Part shown: one piece after another, positions 30,268 through 38,850 of the stretch
Position numbering within the stretch: the stretch's first letter is position 1
How the letters are laid out: every line of letters begins with the position of its first letter
IMG/VR virus record: IMGVR_UViG_3300009176_000031
Span: 1-62,075 of that record
Strand: one strand, 5' to 3'
From: a virus
Length of the DNA: 62,075 nucleotides
Notes under the pieces: generated by a model
The model's input: only the letters and a program-made list of their open reading frames with translations
Told to the model about the DNA's origin: nothing
Database searches by the model: none
Made by a program: the position numbers and the translations under genes

Positions 30268-31957
30268 TGACGAATTCTACAAGCATCTATCAGCCGCCGA
30301 TGCTGCTCCGATTATTGCTGTAGACACTGAGACAACCGGGCTCAAGGTTCGTGAGGGTATTGATTACCTCATGGGTATCAGTATCGCTTACACCTTCAAG
30401 GGTGTGGTGATGAGTGCGTACTTTCCGTTTCGTCACGAAGAAGATAATCTCGACAAGGATTTGCTTGGGCCGCTTGGAGATTTGCTTCGTACCCATCGAC
30501 TTGTCTTTCACAATGCGCCCTTCGACCTCGCATCCCTACGAACGATTGGTCTCGTTTGTGAGGGTGAGATATGGGACACGCAAGTCATGGCGCATATGTA
30601 TAACGAAAACCTACCCAGTAAAGAACTCGATTGGCTCTCCAAGTTCTTCCTCAAGGATGAAAAGACTGGCGAGAAGGTAAACATATGGGCTAAGGTATTC
30701 GGCTGGTCTACAGTACCAGCATCCGTAATGGAACAGTATGCAGCCAAGGATGCGGAATTAACTCTCCGAATCTTCAAGGTGTTGTATGTTCTTCTTAAGC
30801 AGCAGGACCTTATTAAACTGTGGCCGTGGGAAGATTGCTTCATCAAGGCTATTACTGAGATGGAGAAGTGGGGGCTACTACTTGATAAAGACTTAGCCAA
30901 CAAGTTTGCGGCTATGGCTACCGTTAAGATGCAAGAGATAGAAGAAGAGATTGGATTTGCACCATCGGGACGTATAGCGTTATCTGAGTTGTTGTTTGAT
31001 AAACTTGGGCTACCCGTTCTAGAAAAAACAGAGACAGGAGAACCATCACTCAACAAACACGTAATGGAACAATATGATGCCATGCTACAGGCAAGTGATA
31101 ACAGGACAGCGCAGTTGGTCGTGGCCTACCGAGGTTGGCAAAGGTCCAACTCTGCGTGTTACGTCGGGTATCCTAAGCTTTCCGGCCCCGATAACCGCAT
31201 CCATCCGTCGTTTAAGATTTTCGGCACTAAGACCGGACGGCTCTCCTGTGTTGAGCCTAATCTTCAACAAATACCGAGACGAAGTGAAAAAGCTTGGGAC
31301 GGCCAAATCAAGAATCTCTTTGTTCCAAGTCCCGGTTTCGATTTATGGGAATTTGATTATGGTCAACTTGAGTTCCGACTGGCATCATTATACGGCGGAG
31401 ATGCGACTTTACTTACCGCCTGGCAGAATGGTGAAGATCCTTACCAGCAAGTTGCCGATGCAGTACATATCACTAGACAACAAGCAAAGACACTAGTGCT
31501 GTCTATGCTTTATGGGGCAGGGGTTGACAAAATTGCGTACACGCTCAGGATCAGCAACTCCGAAGCAGAGGCAATTAGAAACAACTTTCGAAGGACTTAT
31601 CCCGGTCTTAAACGTAAAATGGCGGCTGCAACTATCAAAGCCTCGGAGCAACGTCATGTTGCCTACTGGACGGGTAGGCGACGTCACTTCGGGAAGTTTA
31701 ACCCTGATGAAGAACACAAGGCTTTTAATTCTGTTCTACAGGGCGGAGGATTCGAGATCGTCAAGCGAGCCATATGCAAACTGCTCCCGCTCAGTAGTGA
31801 AGAGCATCGAATGGTACTCACCATCCATGACTCGATTGTATTCGAAATCAAGAAAGATCATGTATCAACGTTTGTCCCCGAGGTTGTTAGAATTATGGAA
31901 GGCTCAAGCAAGTTCAAAATTCCGTTCAAAGTTGAGGCAAAACAATGGGGAACTTAA
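30257..31957 (+). CDS. DNA polymerase I family replicative polymerase
   Basis: A 566-aa protein from ATG 30257 (MAISNDEFYK); an upstream ATG at 30224 is also possible. The 3'-5' exonuclease domain is intact: DTETTG (24-29), HNAPFD (87-92), YAAKD (163-167). The polymerase domain has GRLSCVEPNLQQIP (329-342), motif A DYGQLEFR (369-376), motif B RQQAKTLVLSMLYG (409-422) and motif C IHDSIVF (525-531). There is no 5'-3' exonuclease domain, which is normal for phage A-family polymerases of this size. Confidence 0.95.
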   Translation, partial: AISNDEFYKHLSAADAAPIIAVDTETTGLKVREGIDYLMGISIAYTFKGVVMSAYFPFRHEEDNLDKDLLGPLGDLLRTHRLVFHNAPFDLASLRTIGLVCEGEIWDTQVMAHMYNENLPSKELDWLSKFFLKDEKTGEKVNIWAKVFGWSTVPASVMEQYAAKDAELTLRIFKVLYVLLKQQDLIKLWPWEDCFIKAITEMEKWGLLLDKDLANKFAAMATVKMQEIEEEIGFAPSGRIALSELLFDKLGLPVLEKTETGEPSLNKHVMEQYDAMLQASDNRTAQLVVAYRGWQRSNSACYVGYPKLSGPDNRIHPSFKIFGTKTGRLSCVEPNLQQIPRRSEKAWDGQIKNLFVPSPGFDLWEFDYGQLEFRLASLYGGDATLLTAWQNGEDPYQQVADAVHITRQQAKTLVLSMLYGAGVDKIAYTLRISNSEAEAIRNNFRRTYPGLKRKMAAATIKASEQRHVAYWTGRRRHFGKFNPDEEHKAFNSVLQGGGFEIVKRAICKLLPLSSEEHRMVLTIHDSIVFEIKKDHVSTFVPEVVRIMEGSSKFKIPFKVEAKQWGT

Positions 31958-32277
31958 GACGTGAGTATGAAATACTTTCCGACCAAGAGCGACAGAGAGG
32001 TATGTGGATGGAAGGCAGTACTGTGCCTATTGCTGGCACGTTAGCCAACGCAGCAGAAGTCGTGGCGGGGCACCGGGACCTGTCACCCCCCGACGTGGCC
32101 CTGATTTTGGATTGTCTCGGTATCACAAGAGAAGAGTACGACCTAGATAAACTCAGTGATGAGTATGCAACAGTAAAGGAGCGAGCGGTATGTACTTGGC
32201 TATCGATCCAGGAGGTAAGCGAACCGGATGGGCATATTTCGACGGGGACGGGCAGCCAACCTCGCAAGGCATCGTAG
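31945..32277 (+). CDS. Hypothetical protein, 110 aa, between polymerase and resolvase
   Basis: Starts inside the end of the polymerase gene (MGNLRREYEILSDQERQRGM) and overlaps the resolvase gene by 88 bases in another frame. The middle (SPPDVALILDCLGITREEYD) could be helical and DNA-binding. The last 30 residues, encoded in the overlap, look low-complexity. Real expression is plausible but unproven. Confidence 0.55.
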   Translation: MGNLRREYEILSDQERQRGMWMEGSTVPIAGTLANAAEVVAGHRDLSPPDVALILDCLGITREEYDLDKLSDEYATVKERAVCTWLSIQEVSEPDGHISTGTGSQPRKAS

Positions 32278-32603
32278 AAACAGAAGACAATCTAAAAAGC
32301 TTAACAAAACTCCTCCGCAATATGTCTCCTTCCGTACTGATAATGGAGAAATTCAGACTATATCCTTTCAAGAGTACAGCACAAGCATGGAGCGCAATGA
32401 GGGAGGTGCAGGTAGCAGGGGCAGTAAAGATGTGGGCCGAATTGAACTACATTGAAGTAGTAGAACAGCCCGCTACTATTCTAGGTATTGCTTTCAAGTA
32501 CCAGGGCAAAACAAAACCCGCACACCCAGCAGATGATATGTCTGCTAAAGCACACGGGGTCTACTACTTGGTGACTAACAACATCATCAAGGAGGCGAGA
32601 TGA
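32190..32603 (+). CDS. RuvC-like Holliday junction resolvase
   Basis: A 137-aa protein with an RNase H fold: AIDPGGKRTGWAYFD (D6), SVLIMEKFRLY (E53) and HPADDMSAKAHGVYY (D115/D116, H122) give the acidic metal site of RuvC-type nucleases. Phages use such enzymes to resolve branched DNA before packaging. It is placed at the end of the replication genes and overlaps the neighbours upstream by 88 bases and downstream by four. Confidence 0.85.
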   Translation: MYLAIDPGGKRTGWAYFDGDGQPTSQGIVETEDNLKSLTKLLRNMSPSVLIMEKFRLYPFKSTAQAWSAMREVQVAGAVKMWAELNYIEVVEQPATILGIAFKYQGKTKPAHPADDMSAKAHGVYYLVTNNIIKEAR

Positions 32604-32851
32604 TCTGTAATTCCTGCAAAGACGCGGCGGATACTGGAATCCAATCAATCCACCAACAGTGTTGGGGTTTAACCCATAGCCCATCATGGTGCGATTGTCA
32701 ACACAGGGAGACACGGGATGAAGCAGGACAAGCGCCGGGAGCGTATGTTAGCCCTGATGGGCAACGACCCGGAACTGGCAGCGGCCCTAGAGGACGTGAA
32801 AAAAGAGGAGACACCTCTTACAACGAGCCAGTCAGCCAAACAAGAGGATGA
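32600..32851 (+). CDS. Small Cys-rich protein, 83 aa
   Basis: CNSC at residues 3-6, HQQC (18-21) and WCDCQH (30-35) form a probable zinc motif, a pattern familiar in small actinophage proteins. The C-terminal half is Gly/Arg-rich and overlaps the next gene by 134 bases in another frame. The overlap region may be only passively open. Confidence 0.65.
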   Translation: MICNSCKDAADTGIQSIHQQCWGLTHSPSWCDCQHRETRDEAGQAPGAYVSPDGQRPGTGSGPRGREKRGDTSYNEPVSQTRG

Positions 32852-33182
32852 TTTCTATGAGGCTCAAGCCGTAATAGCGGCGGTCTTTGATAGAGAGAGT
32901 TTCACAGAAAAACTTTGTCAGTACTGCGATCGTCCATTCCTGACAAATAACCCTCGTAACGTTTCTCTATGCTCTGTAGGTTGCGCTCAAAAATCTCTAA
33001 GTAATCTAGGGATAGACTGGAATCCAGATCGTAGTCTAGCGGATCGGTGGTTACTTCAACTGACACCTCCGCCACTGACTGTGCCAGCCGTAGCCCTAGA
33101 ACATTTATTGTCTCTCTTATCTCCAAGGAATGATGCTTCACAGCCTCCTTCCTCAACAGAAGAACGTAATCAGGCATCATAG
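32718..33182 (+). CDS. Zinc-ribbon protein, 154 aa
   Basis: The helical N-terminus starts MKQDKRRERMLALMGNDPEL. A zinc ribbon is at about residues 68-90 (CQYCDRPFLTNN, LCSVGCAQKSL), followed by GIDWNPDRSLADRW, a pattern repeatedly seen in actinophage early genes. The C-terminal 50 residues are Pro/Leu-rich. Its last 281 bases run antisense to the 3' part of the WhiB gene, so this is the convergent end of the early operon without a visible terminator. Confidence 0.75.
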   Translation: MKQDKRRERMLALMGNDPELAAALEDVKKEETPLTTSQSAKQEDDFYEAQAVIAAVFDRESFTEKLCQYCDRPFLTNNPRNVSLCSVGCAQKSLSNLGIDWNPDRSLADRWLLQLTPPPLTVPAVALEHLLSLLSPRNDASQPPSSTEERNQAS

Positions 33183-33405
33183 TCCTAAACACCTGACGTT
33201 CATCGTCGGTTGTTCCTCCCCATACGCCTTCCTCTTGATAGAGGATAGCAAAGTCCCTACAGGGACCTTTTACTGGACAGAGGTTGCAGAACTTCTTTGC
33301 CTTTGACGGGGAACCACCCGTACTATAGAAGAACAGCTTGTCCTTTGTTTCGGGCGTCAGTTTAGAACATCGGGCAAAAGCCCGCCACCCCTGTTGATCC
33401 CGCAT
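32902..33405 (-). CDS. whiB: WhiB-family transcription factor
   Basis: A 167-aa protein from ATG 33405 (MRDQQGWRAFARC). C13, C40, C43 and C49 are the four Fe-S ligands (FCNLCPVKGPC) and GVWGG is at 60-64. WhiB proteins bind SigA and modulate promoters in actinobacteria. I prefer this start because the -10 box ends six bases before it; a longer start at 33441 would include the promoter. The C-terminus is unusually long (about 100 residues after WGG) and is antisense to the 32718-33182 gene. It could direct the early-to-late switch or block host development. Confidence 0.9.
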   Translation of the reverse strand: MRDQQGWRAFARCSKLTPETKDKLFFYSTGGSPSKAKKFCNLCPVKGPCRDFAILYQEEGVWGGTTDDERQVFRTMMPDYVLLLRKEAVKHHSLEIRETINVLGLRLAQSVAEVSVEVTTDPLDYDLDSSLSLDYLEIFERNLQSIEKRYEGYLSGMDDRSTDKVFL

Positions 33406-33411
33406 CTTTGG

Positions 33412-33441
33412 AGAATATCTACAGGGCGGTCTTGCTGTCAA
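33412..33441 (-). promoter_or_regulatory. Promoter of whiB, with CTGTAG motif in the spacer
   Basis: On the minus strand, TTGACA (33441-33436), an 18-base spacer holding CCCTGTAGA, and TATTCT (33417-33412). The predicted start coincides with the ATG at 33405, so the mRNA is leaderless. The motif inside the spacer would suit repression. Confidence 0.65.
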
Positions 33442-33458
33442 GTCTATCCCAAAAAAGA

Positions 33459-33587
33459 TTACGCTGAGTCGTTCAGTGTATCACGGTCAGAGTCGCCAAC
33501 CTCCTCGTTAGTATACTCCCAATCCAAGTCGCTTATGTCGTCAACCTCGGGATCGGGTTCAATATCGTCAGGAGTATACTCACTCAT
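33459..33587 (-). CDS. Very acidic 42-aa protein coupled to the endolysin
   Basis: ATG 33587 overlaps the endolysin stop (ATGA); the stop TAA is at 33461. The product MSEYTPDDIEPDPEVDDISD then LDWEYTNEEVGDSDRDTLND has about 40% Asp/Glu. It lies last in the lysis operon. It may be a lysin inhibitor, a DNA mimic or a small virion protein; none is shown by the sequence. Confidence 0.65.
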   Translation of the reverse strand: MSEYTPDDIEPDPEVDDISDLDWEYTNEEVGDSDRDTLNDSA

Positions 33588-34042
33588 TTGGGCTTCCTTC
33601 CTAACTTCTTGGCTGTAGCAGCACAAGCCTTCGGCGGCTTGTTGATTTCGAAGTGCATTTCGTCAGCGCGGTTCTGGTAATCTCCGCCCCAACGAAGGCA
33701 ACCGTCATACCGCCTGAGTTGCGCGCGAATCTTTGTCTCTTGGGTATTACTGAATGTATTACGTTTGCCTAATGGGTGGCGAGTTGCATTAAGGTCCATA
33801 GCAGTTCCGCTTGCGTGGTTACTGACGACGTTGCTCCCTCTAATGTCTCGGGCGGCGTATCCCCAATCATCGAGTTGTCCGCTGTCGATGTTTTCGATGT
33901 TGTTGTCGAACCAATCAGCGAAATGCTTGAGAAGCCAGCCGGTGTTACCCTTACGAAGCCTGATTTCACGTTTCTCGCCAACCTTCCAGATGCGAGTTAC
34001 TTCCTTGTCGTTGGCTGAGTAGCCGTTCTGACTTCTTGCCAT
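33584..34042 (-). CDS. Endolysin, M15-type D-Ala peptidase
   Basis: A 152-aa protein. SNHASGTAMDLN (H76, D83) and DEMHFEI (D127, H130) are the zinc ligands and catalytic acid of VanY/M15C peptidases, which cut the peptide stem of peptidoglycan. No separate cell-wall binding domain apart from a basic C-terminal tail (KKLGRKPK). The gene sits next to the holin, so this is most likely the lysis enzyme rather than a virion hydrolase. Confidence 0.9.
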   Translation of the reverse strand: MARSQNGYSANDKEVTRIWKVGEKREIRLRKGNTGWLLKHFADWFDNNIENIDSGQLDDWGYAARDIRGSNVVSNHASGTAMDLNATRHPLGKRNTFSNTQETKIRAQLRRYDGCLRWGGDYQNRADEMHFEINKPPKACAATAKKLGRKPK

Positions 34043-34251
34043 TACTTTTTGTCCTTTTCTTTATTAAATGTAGAGACTTGTTCCTTACCAAATACAAAAA
34101 GTGCTACAATTACAGAAGATAGAAATGCAGCCCAAAAATTGCTAATCCAACTCTCATCGAGTTTGTCTAACCCTGTAAGAGCCAGTAGGTTTGCAAAGAA
34201 TGCGGTAAAAGCTATCCAAAACGGTTTACCATATTCTTTTGCACTCTTCAT
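34042..34251 (-). CDS. Holin
   Basis: A 69-aa protein with two transmembrane helices (about 12-28 and 36-54) and a charged C-terminus (KEQVSTFNKEKDKK), the typical size and topology of a small class II-type holin. It is immediately upstream of the endolysin with start-stop overlap. It would form membrane lesions that release or activate the lysin. Confidence 0.8.
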   Translation of the reverse strand: MKSAKEYGKPFWIAFTAFFANLLALTGLDKLDESWISNFWAAFLSSVIVALFVFGKEQVSTFNKEKDKK

Positions 34252-34258
34252 TTGCAGC

Positions 34259-34891
34259 CTACTTTAAGATTTGAACGCCCCAGGCACCCTCATTAGCGCC
34301 TAGTTTGCGTGTTCTAACATTCAACCCTGTTTTCGGAGCCTCGATAATTTTACCATTACCGACGTACACAGCGATATGGTCGGCACCCTTGTTACGACTT
34401 GAGTTATCCCAAGCCACCAAGTCACCTACTCTCAATTGATTGATAGCAACTCGTTTGCCATAACTAGCCTGTTGGTTCGACACTCTAGGGATTTTAATTC
34501 CAGCGCGGGAGTAGGCGTACTGGACCAAACCCGAACAGTCGAACGATACACCAGGCTGTTCTTTACCCCACCCATAGGGTAAGCCTAGTTGCTTTTGGGC
34601 TGCATTAGCAATACGGTTACCTGCTTTGGAGCCACCCTGAACGGGAGCCTTAGTGCCAAGGACTCGGGGAGCCTTGCCGTTCTTAGTAGGGCTACCAGCA
34701 AATTGAGCATCGGGGGCGTCTAGCATAGAGAGAATGCTATGCTCAAAACTACTGGTACGCTGGCGAGAAGCATTAGTAGCCGCTATGATAGAGGCCGATG
34801 CCTGACTTGTTGCGCTACTACCTGAATCCTGTAACCTCTGTAGGAAGGTCTGAGGGGTGAATTGTTTAGGTGCGCTAGGTTGGATGCTCAC
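34259..34891 (-). CDS. Virion-associated NlpC/P60 peptidoglycan peptidase
   Basis: A 210-aa protein. The C-terminal NlpC/P60 domain has PYGWGKEQPGVSFDCSGLVQ (catalytic C119), VGDLVAWDN and DHIAVYVGNG (H172). The first 90 residues are Ser/Ala-rich and resemble a virion-targeting segment. It is paired with a transglycosylase gene (four-base overlap) and the internal virion proteins, so it probably opens the cell wall during DNA entry rather than at lysis. Confidence 0.87.
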   Translation of the reverse strand: MSIQPSAPKQFTPQTFLQRLQDSGSSATSQASASIIAATNASRQRTSSFEHSILSMLDAPDAQFAGSPTKNGKAPRVLGTKAPVQGGSKAGNRIANAAQKQLGLPYGWGKEQPGVSFDCSGLVQYAYSRAGIKIPRVSNQQASYGKRVAINQLRVGDLVAWDNSSRNKGADHIAVYVGNGKIIEAPKTGLNVRTRKLGANEGAWGVQILK

Positions 34892-35499
34892 CTAAGTCTC
34901 CCTGTAACTTTTGCAGCATATGAAGCGATTGAAGGATACGCACCTTGCCTACGAGTGCTGGTACTTCGAGCGGCCCCTTCTCCACCATACCAAGCCTTTG
35001 CAGCACCAGCAGCACCATACTTGTTGTAATAGTACCGCAGTTTATTGCGAGCAACTTTCTCCTGTAGGTCAGGGCTATTTAGGAATTGACTAGTACTAAT
35101 CGAGTGACCTAGAGCATCCTTAGACCACGATGGAACATTTGCAGGCATAATCTGATACTTTCCGAGCGCACCACTACTCGCATTAACCGCTCGATAGTTC
35201 CCACCGGATTCCTGCTTAGCGATAGAGTTGACAAAAGCATTGAAACCTTTGGAGGGCTGTGACCGCTTTCCTACAGGAAGTGACGATCCGCTGCCTAGTG
35301 GTCGAACAGCAGACTTACTCGAAGAGTTGACTATATCAGTGTTAGGACTAGACCCAAGCATTGAATTCAGTTTGCTGCGATAACTCTGCGAACGCCTACT
35401 GATAGCAGCGATATCAGCCGCAATACCCGCACCCGCATCAACACTAGCCCCACCTTGTAGGCGAGCCATAAAGCCATTATCAAACGACTTTTTAGCCAT
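34888..35499 (-). CDS. Virion-associated lytic transglycosylase
   Basis: A 203-aa protein. NSIAKQESGGNYRAVNASSG carries the catalytic Glu (E97) and is followed by ALGKYQIMPANVPSW, the hallmark of SLT/resuscitation-promoting-factor-like lysozyme folds that cut the glycan strand. The N-terminal 80 residues are Ser/Gly-rich, similar in style to the neighbouring NlpC/P60 protein. The two enzymes likely act together in DNA ejection. Confidence 0.87.
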   Translation of the reverse strand: MAKKSFDNGFMARLQGGASVDAGAGIAADIAAISRRSQSYRSKLNSMLGSSPNTDIVNSSSKSAVRPLGSGSSLPVGKRSQPSKGFNAFVNSIAKQESGGNYRAVNASSGALGKYQIMPANVPSWSKDALGHSISTSQFLNSPDLQEKVARNKLRYYYNKYGAAGAAKAWYGGEGAARSTSTRRQGAYPSIASYAAKVTGRLR

Positions 35500-35500
35500 G

Positions 35501-38500
35501 CTAATCCTTGAAGTCGGATGGGATTAGGTTGATGGGGATTTTAGTCTCGGGGTCTAGGTTGTGATCCTTGAGATACTTCTTACGCCACTTGGTATACTGG
35601 CGGGCTGTTGCAATATCACGACGGATAAGTTCACTCATTTGACGCTCAGCAGTATTGGACTGTATCGAAACACCCGATGCCCAAGATACCAGAGCATCCA
35701 TCTTGTTAGGTTTACCGGCAACGATATTTGCAACCTGCCTACTGATAGGTGTCTGACTAGCCCCATAGTAGGTAAGGTCCTTAGCCCATTGACCCAATCC
35801 TGGTTGAACATCTTTGCTGCGTACAGGAGCACCAGTGAAGAAGTTTTTATTTGCATAGAGTTCGAATGCAGCCTTAACAGCAGGGTTAAGACTGGACCCC
35901 ACACTACGAATACCAGGTTGGAATCCGCCAAACTGTGTAGCAGCATCGCCAAATGGTGAACCAATGTTGAAATACTTTTGAGGATGACCGTCTGCTCCTA
36001 GTGGTAGGAAGCCTCCGTACCTCATCCATTGAGGAATGACCTGCTGTGTATCCATATACGGGCCTGATTGATAAGGCTGACCGGAGACACTAGAGATAGT
36101 ACGAACGATCTTAGGAATAACCGCTACTTTACCAGGCTTAGTAAAGAGCATCTGAGTCTGATAAGGAAGCGACTTGCGAATCCATTTGTAGAACGGAATG
36201 ATGTTCGACATAACTTGTCGTTCACGCTTCGTGAAGTCAGTGTAGTCGAAGTGCCCATTCTGAACACGCTCAGAAGCGTAGTTGATGATATCCTCAAGAG
36301 TCTTAAGTTTCTTGGGATTCGTCTCAACCATGTGAATGAAGTGTGCTAGGCGCCAGTAGTCCTCTCGATCAGCAGAAAGGTCCATAGCCTTTGCTTTAAG
36401 ATCAGCCAACTTGTCAAACTTAAGGTTACCCTTCTTACCCTGTCTCTTGAAGATGTTGCTAAATTCGCCAAGAGTGTAGTTTTGACGGTTACCACCGTGA
36501 TTGTATCCAGCCCAGATTTCAGCCATGTTTAGTTCATCACGGTGTTTTCCGTTGAAGTCTTTGAATCCACCCTTGACCTTAACAAAACCCTTTGTCTTAG
36601 ACCACCGAGGGTGCTGTTCAGTAACGTTCCAGATATCCCTACGACTCGCTCCCATGACGGCTTCTTTGCGGGGACCAGGAGGTGTTTCCAACAACCTCTT
36701 GATACGCATAATCTTAGCAGCCTTGGTATGTGACCTAGTAGAAATACCCTCGGCCATATTGACGTACCAGTCGCCAATTGAGTTGCGAACGTGGAAGCCA
36801 GGGTTAGGAACGGTTACAAAGAACTTCCACTGACCAGTCAAGTTGTTAATATGGCCTAGTGCTTTAGCCATTTCTTTTTCATCTTCAAGGGTGTTCGTGA
36901 TCCGCTTTAAACCCTCGATGGTGTCTGGATGAAATAAGTGACCCTCAAATTCTTTAGGAGTACCTGGGCCGGTAATCTCCGTCCATCCTTCTTTACGAAG
37001 TTTGGCAACGTCAGGATAAGCGGTTGCTGCTAACGAGGGGTCCTTTTCGATCATCTTTCTGCCTACAGCAGAGGAAGCATCGAAAGCACCCCACCCCTCT
37101 CTCGCTCCAACATAGGTAAGTTTCTTAGAGAGTGCCTGCTCCATAGCCGATTCAAGAGCGAACACCATATGTCCAGCATCCCCAACTTTGTCAGACTGAG
37201 ATAGAATACTGTTGAACACAAAGTTCGGGTCTTTCTCGAAGTTACCCTTGATTGTCATACCGGAGTACTTAAAGAATCGGTTAATATCCTCGGCATTCAA
37301 TACATGGCGAGGGTCTAACCCGTCCATGTTACGAGGGTTAGTGAACATCTGTGCCGCCCTGTGGATACGACTACCTACCCACTCAGCAGCATCAACCTTT
37401 TCCCCTGCTTTATTGACAATGATATCCAAGCCAGCAGGCATCCCGTTTAGTGCCGATGTTGCAATATGCCTTCTCTGATCCTCTGTAAATCCGCCAAGGG
37501 CTTTTCTAATAGTCTGTTCTCTCGCGTTTACCCGAGATAGACCCTGGGATCGTAGACGTAAGTGCAGTTTGTGTAACTCAGGAAAGACCTTAGCAGAGTT
37601 AACAAAAGTCTTTTGAAATACATCAACAGTGTGCTTGATTGGATCGAACGTCCCTGGAAGCCTAGAGGACGCCCCCGCTAAGCCCTTGAATGGTGCAGCG
37701 GCAGCAGCAACGGCATACCGACTTAAGGGAATCTCAACTCCCTTTTCAGCCAGTCCACCAGTCTCAGTACCTAGTTTTCTAAGACCAGGGATTTTGAAAC
37801 CACCGATAGGCTTTAACGCGATGTTACGGTATCCAGCATTATCTACAATAGCCTGTGACAACTTGATGAGACTGAGTTCCATCTCATCTTTAGCAGCCTT
37901 GCCTCCTGCATCGACAGCAGCCCTACTTGCTCCTGCTTCTTCTAACTGTTTTCTAATAATAGTCTGATGGAAGTTTCCACCTAGTTTAGCAGCTTTTTCA
38001 ACATCTTTCCTGACAGTAATACTAGCACGAACAGCCTTCTGATTTGTCTGTCCAGAAGTTAACGCTGTGTGCATTAAGTGATTAAATTCTGGACCACCCT
38101 TAATACCCAACTTTTCAAGTTGGTCAGCCATTTCTTTAATACTGCCCTTGAGGGCTCCTACCTTACCTGCACGACCAGCAAGTCCAACACCTAAGTAGGT
38201 AGTTGGGTCTAAGCCAATGTCAGGTACAATCATCAATGCTTTAACCCAGCCAGGTAGACTACCCTCACCGTGTCTAATCTGGCGAGGGGTCTTACCTGTA
38301 TGAGCAGCATGAACAGCATCAGAAACGTATTGTGCTACGTCCTGAAAACTCTTTTTCTTCTTTCCTTCTAACCCTTTCAAAGCCCCTTTAGCCGTGGCTT
38401 GCAGGGTGTCTACTATACTAGCGCCTCTTACGTTAGCCCTTGTGCCCTGTAGGACGGCGTTAGCAGAGGCGTACTGACCACGAAGAAGAATGTCACCCAG

Positions 38501-38848
38501 ACGACCCCAGAATCCGGTGCTGTGTGGGCTATCTACCTTCCCTCCTACAGAGCGCGTCTTGGCTTCATCACGCTGAACAGTGAGATACTTGTCTAAGGCG
38601 TCTCCCACCGGCATTCTACCAGGAGCACCAGCCCTAGGAAGAATAGCGTGAGACTTAAGGCGAGCCTTACGCTTTTGGGTTAAATCACCAAACACACTGT
38701 CCTTTGCTGACGGTGCAGTTTTCTTAGGCGTACCAAACGGAGCGGCAGGAGTACTACCGCCCAATGCTTTGACCTGAGCCTTATATGCCTGAGTATAGAC
38801 AGCACTCAGTCTAGGATCAGAGAATAAAGCTTTTTTGGTGGCTGCCAT
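35501..38848 (-). CDS. Large internal virion (ejection) protein
   Basis: A 1115-aa protein starting MAATKKALFSDPRLSAVYTQ. Mostly helical, with a Gly/Ala-rich mid-section and charged C-terminal half; no enzymatic motif is visible. Size and position (between the wall-degrading enzymes and the 699-aa protein) match the giant internal core/ejection proteins of podoviruses such as the T7 gp16 class, though sequence relatedness is not claimed. WKFFVTVPNPGFHVRNSIGD and NIIPFYKWIRKSLPYQTQML are conspicuous aromatic blocks that might contact membrane. Confidence 0.75.
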   Translation of the reverse strand: MAATKKALFSDPRLSAVYTQAYKAQVKALGGSTPAAPFGTPKKTAPSAKDSVFGDLTQKRKARLKSHAILPRAGAPGRMPVGDALDKYLTVQRDEAKTRSVGGKVDSPHSTGFWGRLGDILLRGQYASANAVLQGTRANVRGASIVDTLQATAKGALKGLEGKKKKSFQDVAQYVSDAVHAAHTGKTPRQIRHGEGSLPGWVKALMIVPDIGLDPTTYLGVGLAGRAGKVGALKGSIKEMADQLEKLGIKGGPEFNHLMHTALTSGQTNQKAVRASITVRKDVEKAAKLGGNFHQTIIRKQLEEAGASRAAVDAGGKAAKDEMELSLIKLSQAIVDNAGYRNIALKPIGGFKIPGLRKLGTETGGLAEKGVEIPLSRYAVAAAAAPFKGLAGASSRLPGTFDPIKHTVDVFQKTFVNSAKVFPELHKLHLRLRSQGLSRVNAREQTIRKALGGFTEDQRRHIATSALNGMPAGLDIIVNKAGEKVDAAEWVGSRIHRAAQMFTNPRNMDGLDPRHVLNAEDINRFFKYSGMTIKGNFEKDPNFVFNSILSQSDKVGDAGHMVFALESAMEQALSKKLTYVGAREGWGAFDASSAVGRKMIEKDPSLAATAYPDVAKLRKEGWTEITGPGTPKEFEGHLFHPDTIEGLKRITNTLEDEKEMAKALGHINNLTGQWKFFVTVPNPGFHVRNSIGDWYVNMAEGISTRSHTKAAKIMRIKRLLETPPGPRKEAVMGASRRDIWNVTEQHPRWSKTKGFVKVKGGFKDFNGKHRDELNMAEIWAGYNHGGNRQNYTLGEFSNIFKRQGKKGNLKFDKLADLKAKAMDLSADREDYWRLAHFIHMVETNPKKLKTLEDIINYASERVQNGHFDYTDFTKRERQVMSNIIPFYKWIRKSLPYQTQMLFTKPGKVAVIPKIVRTISSVSGQPYQSGPYMDTQQVIPQWMRYGGFLPLGADGHPQKYFNIGSPFGDAATQFGGFQPGIRSVGSSLNPAVKAAFELYANKNFFTGAPVRSKDVQPGLGQWAKDLTYYGASQTPISRQVANIVAGKPNKMDALVSWASGVSIQSNTAERQMSELIRRDIATARQYTKWRKKYLKDHNLDPETKIPINLIPSDFKD

Positions 38849-38850
38849 TA

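Noticed and set aside
33406-33441. Longer WhiB start at 33441
   Set aside because: It lies on the -35 box; WhiB homology begins with the W..A.C segment just after 33405.
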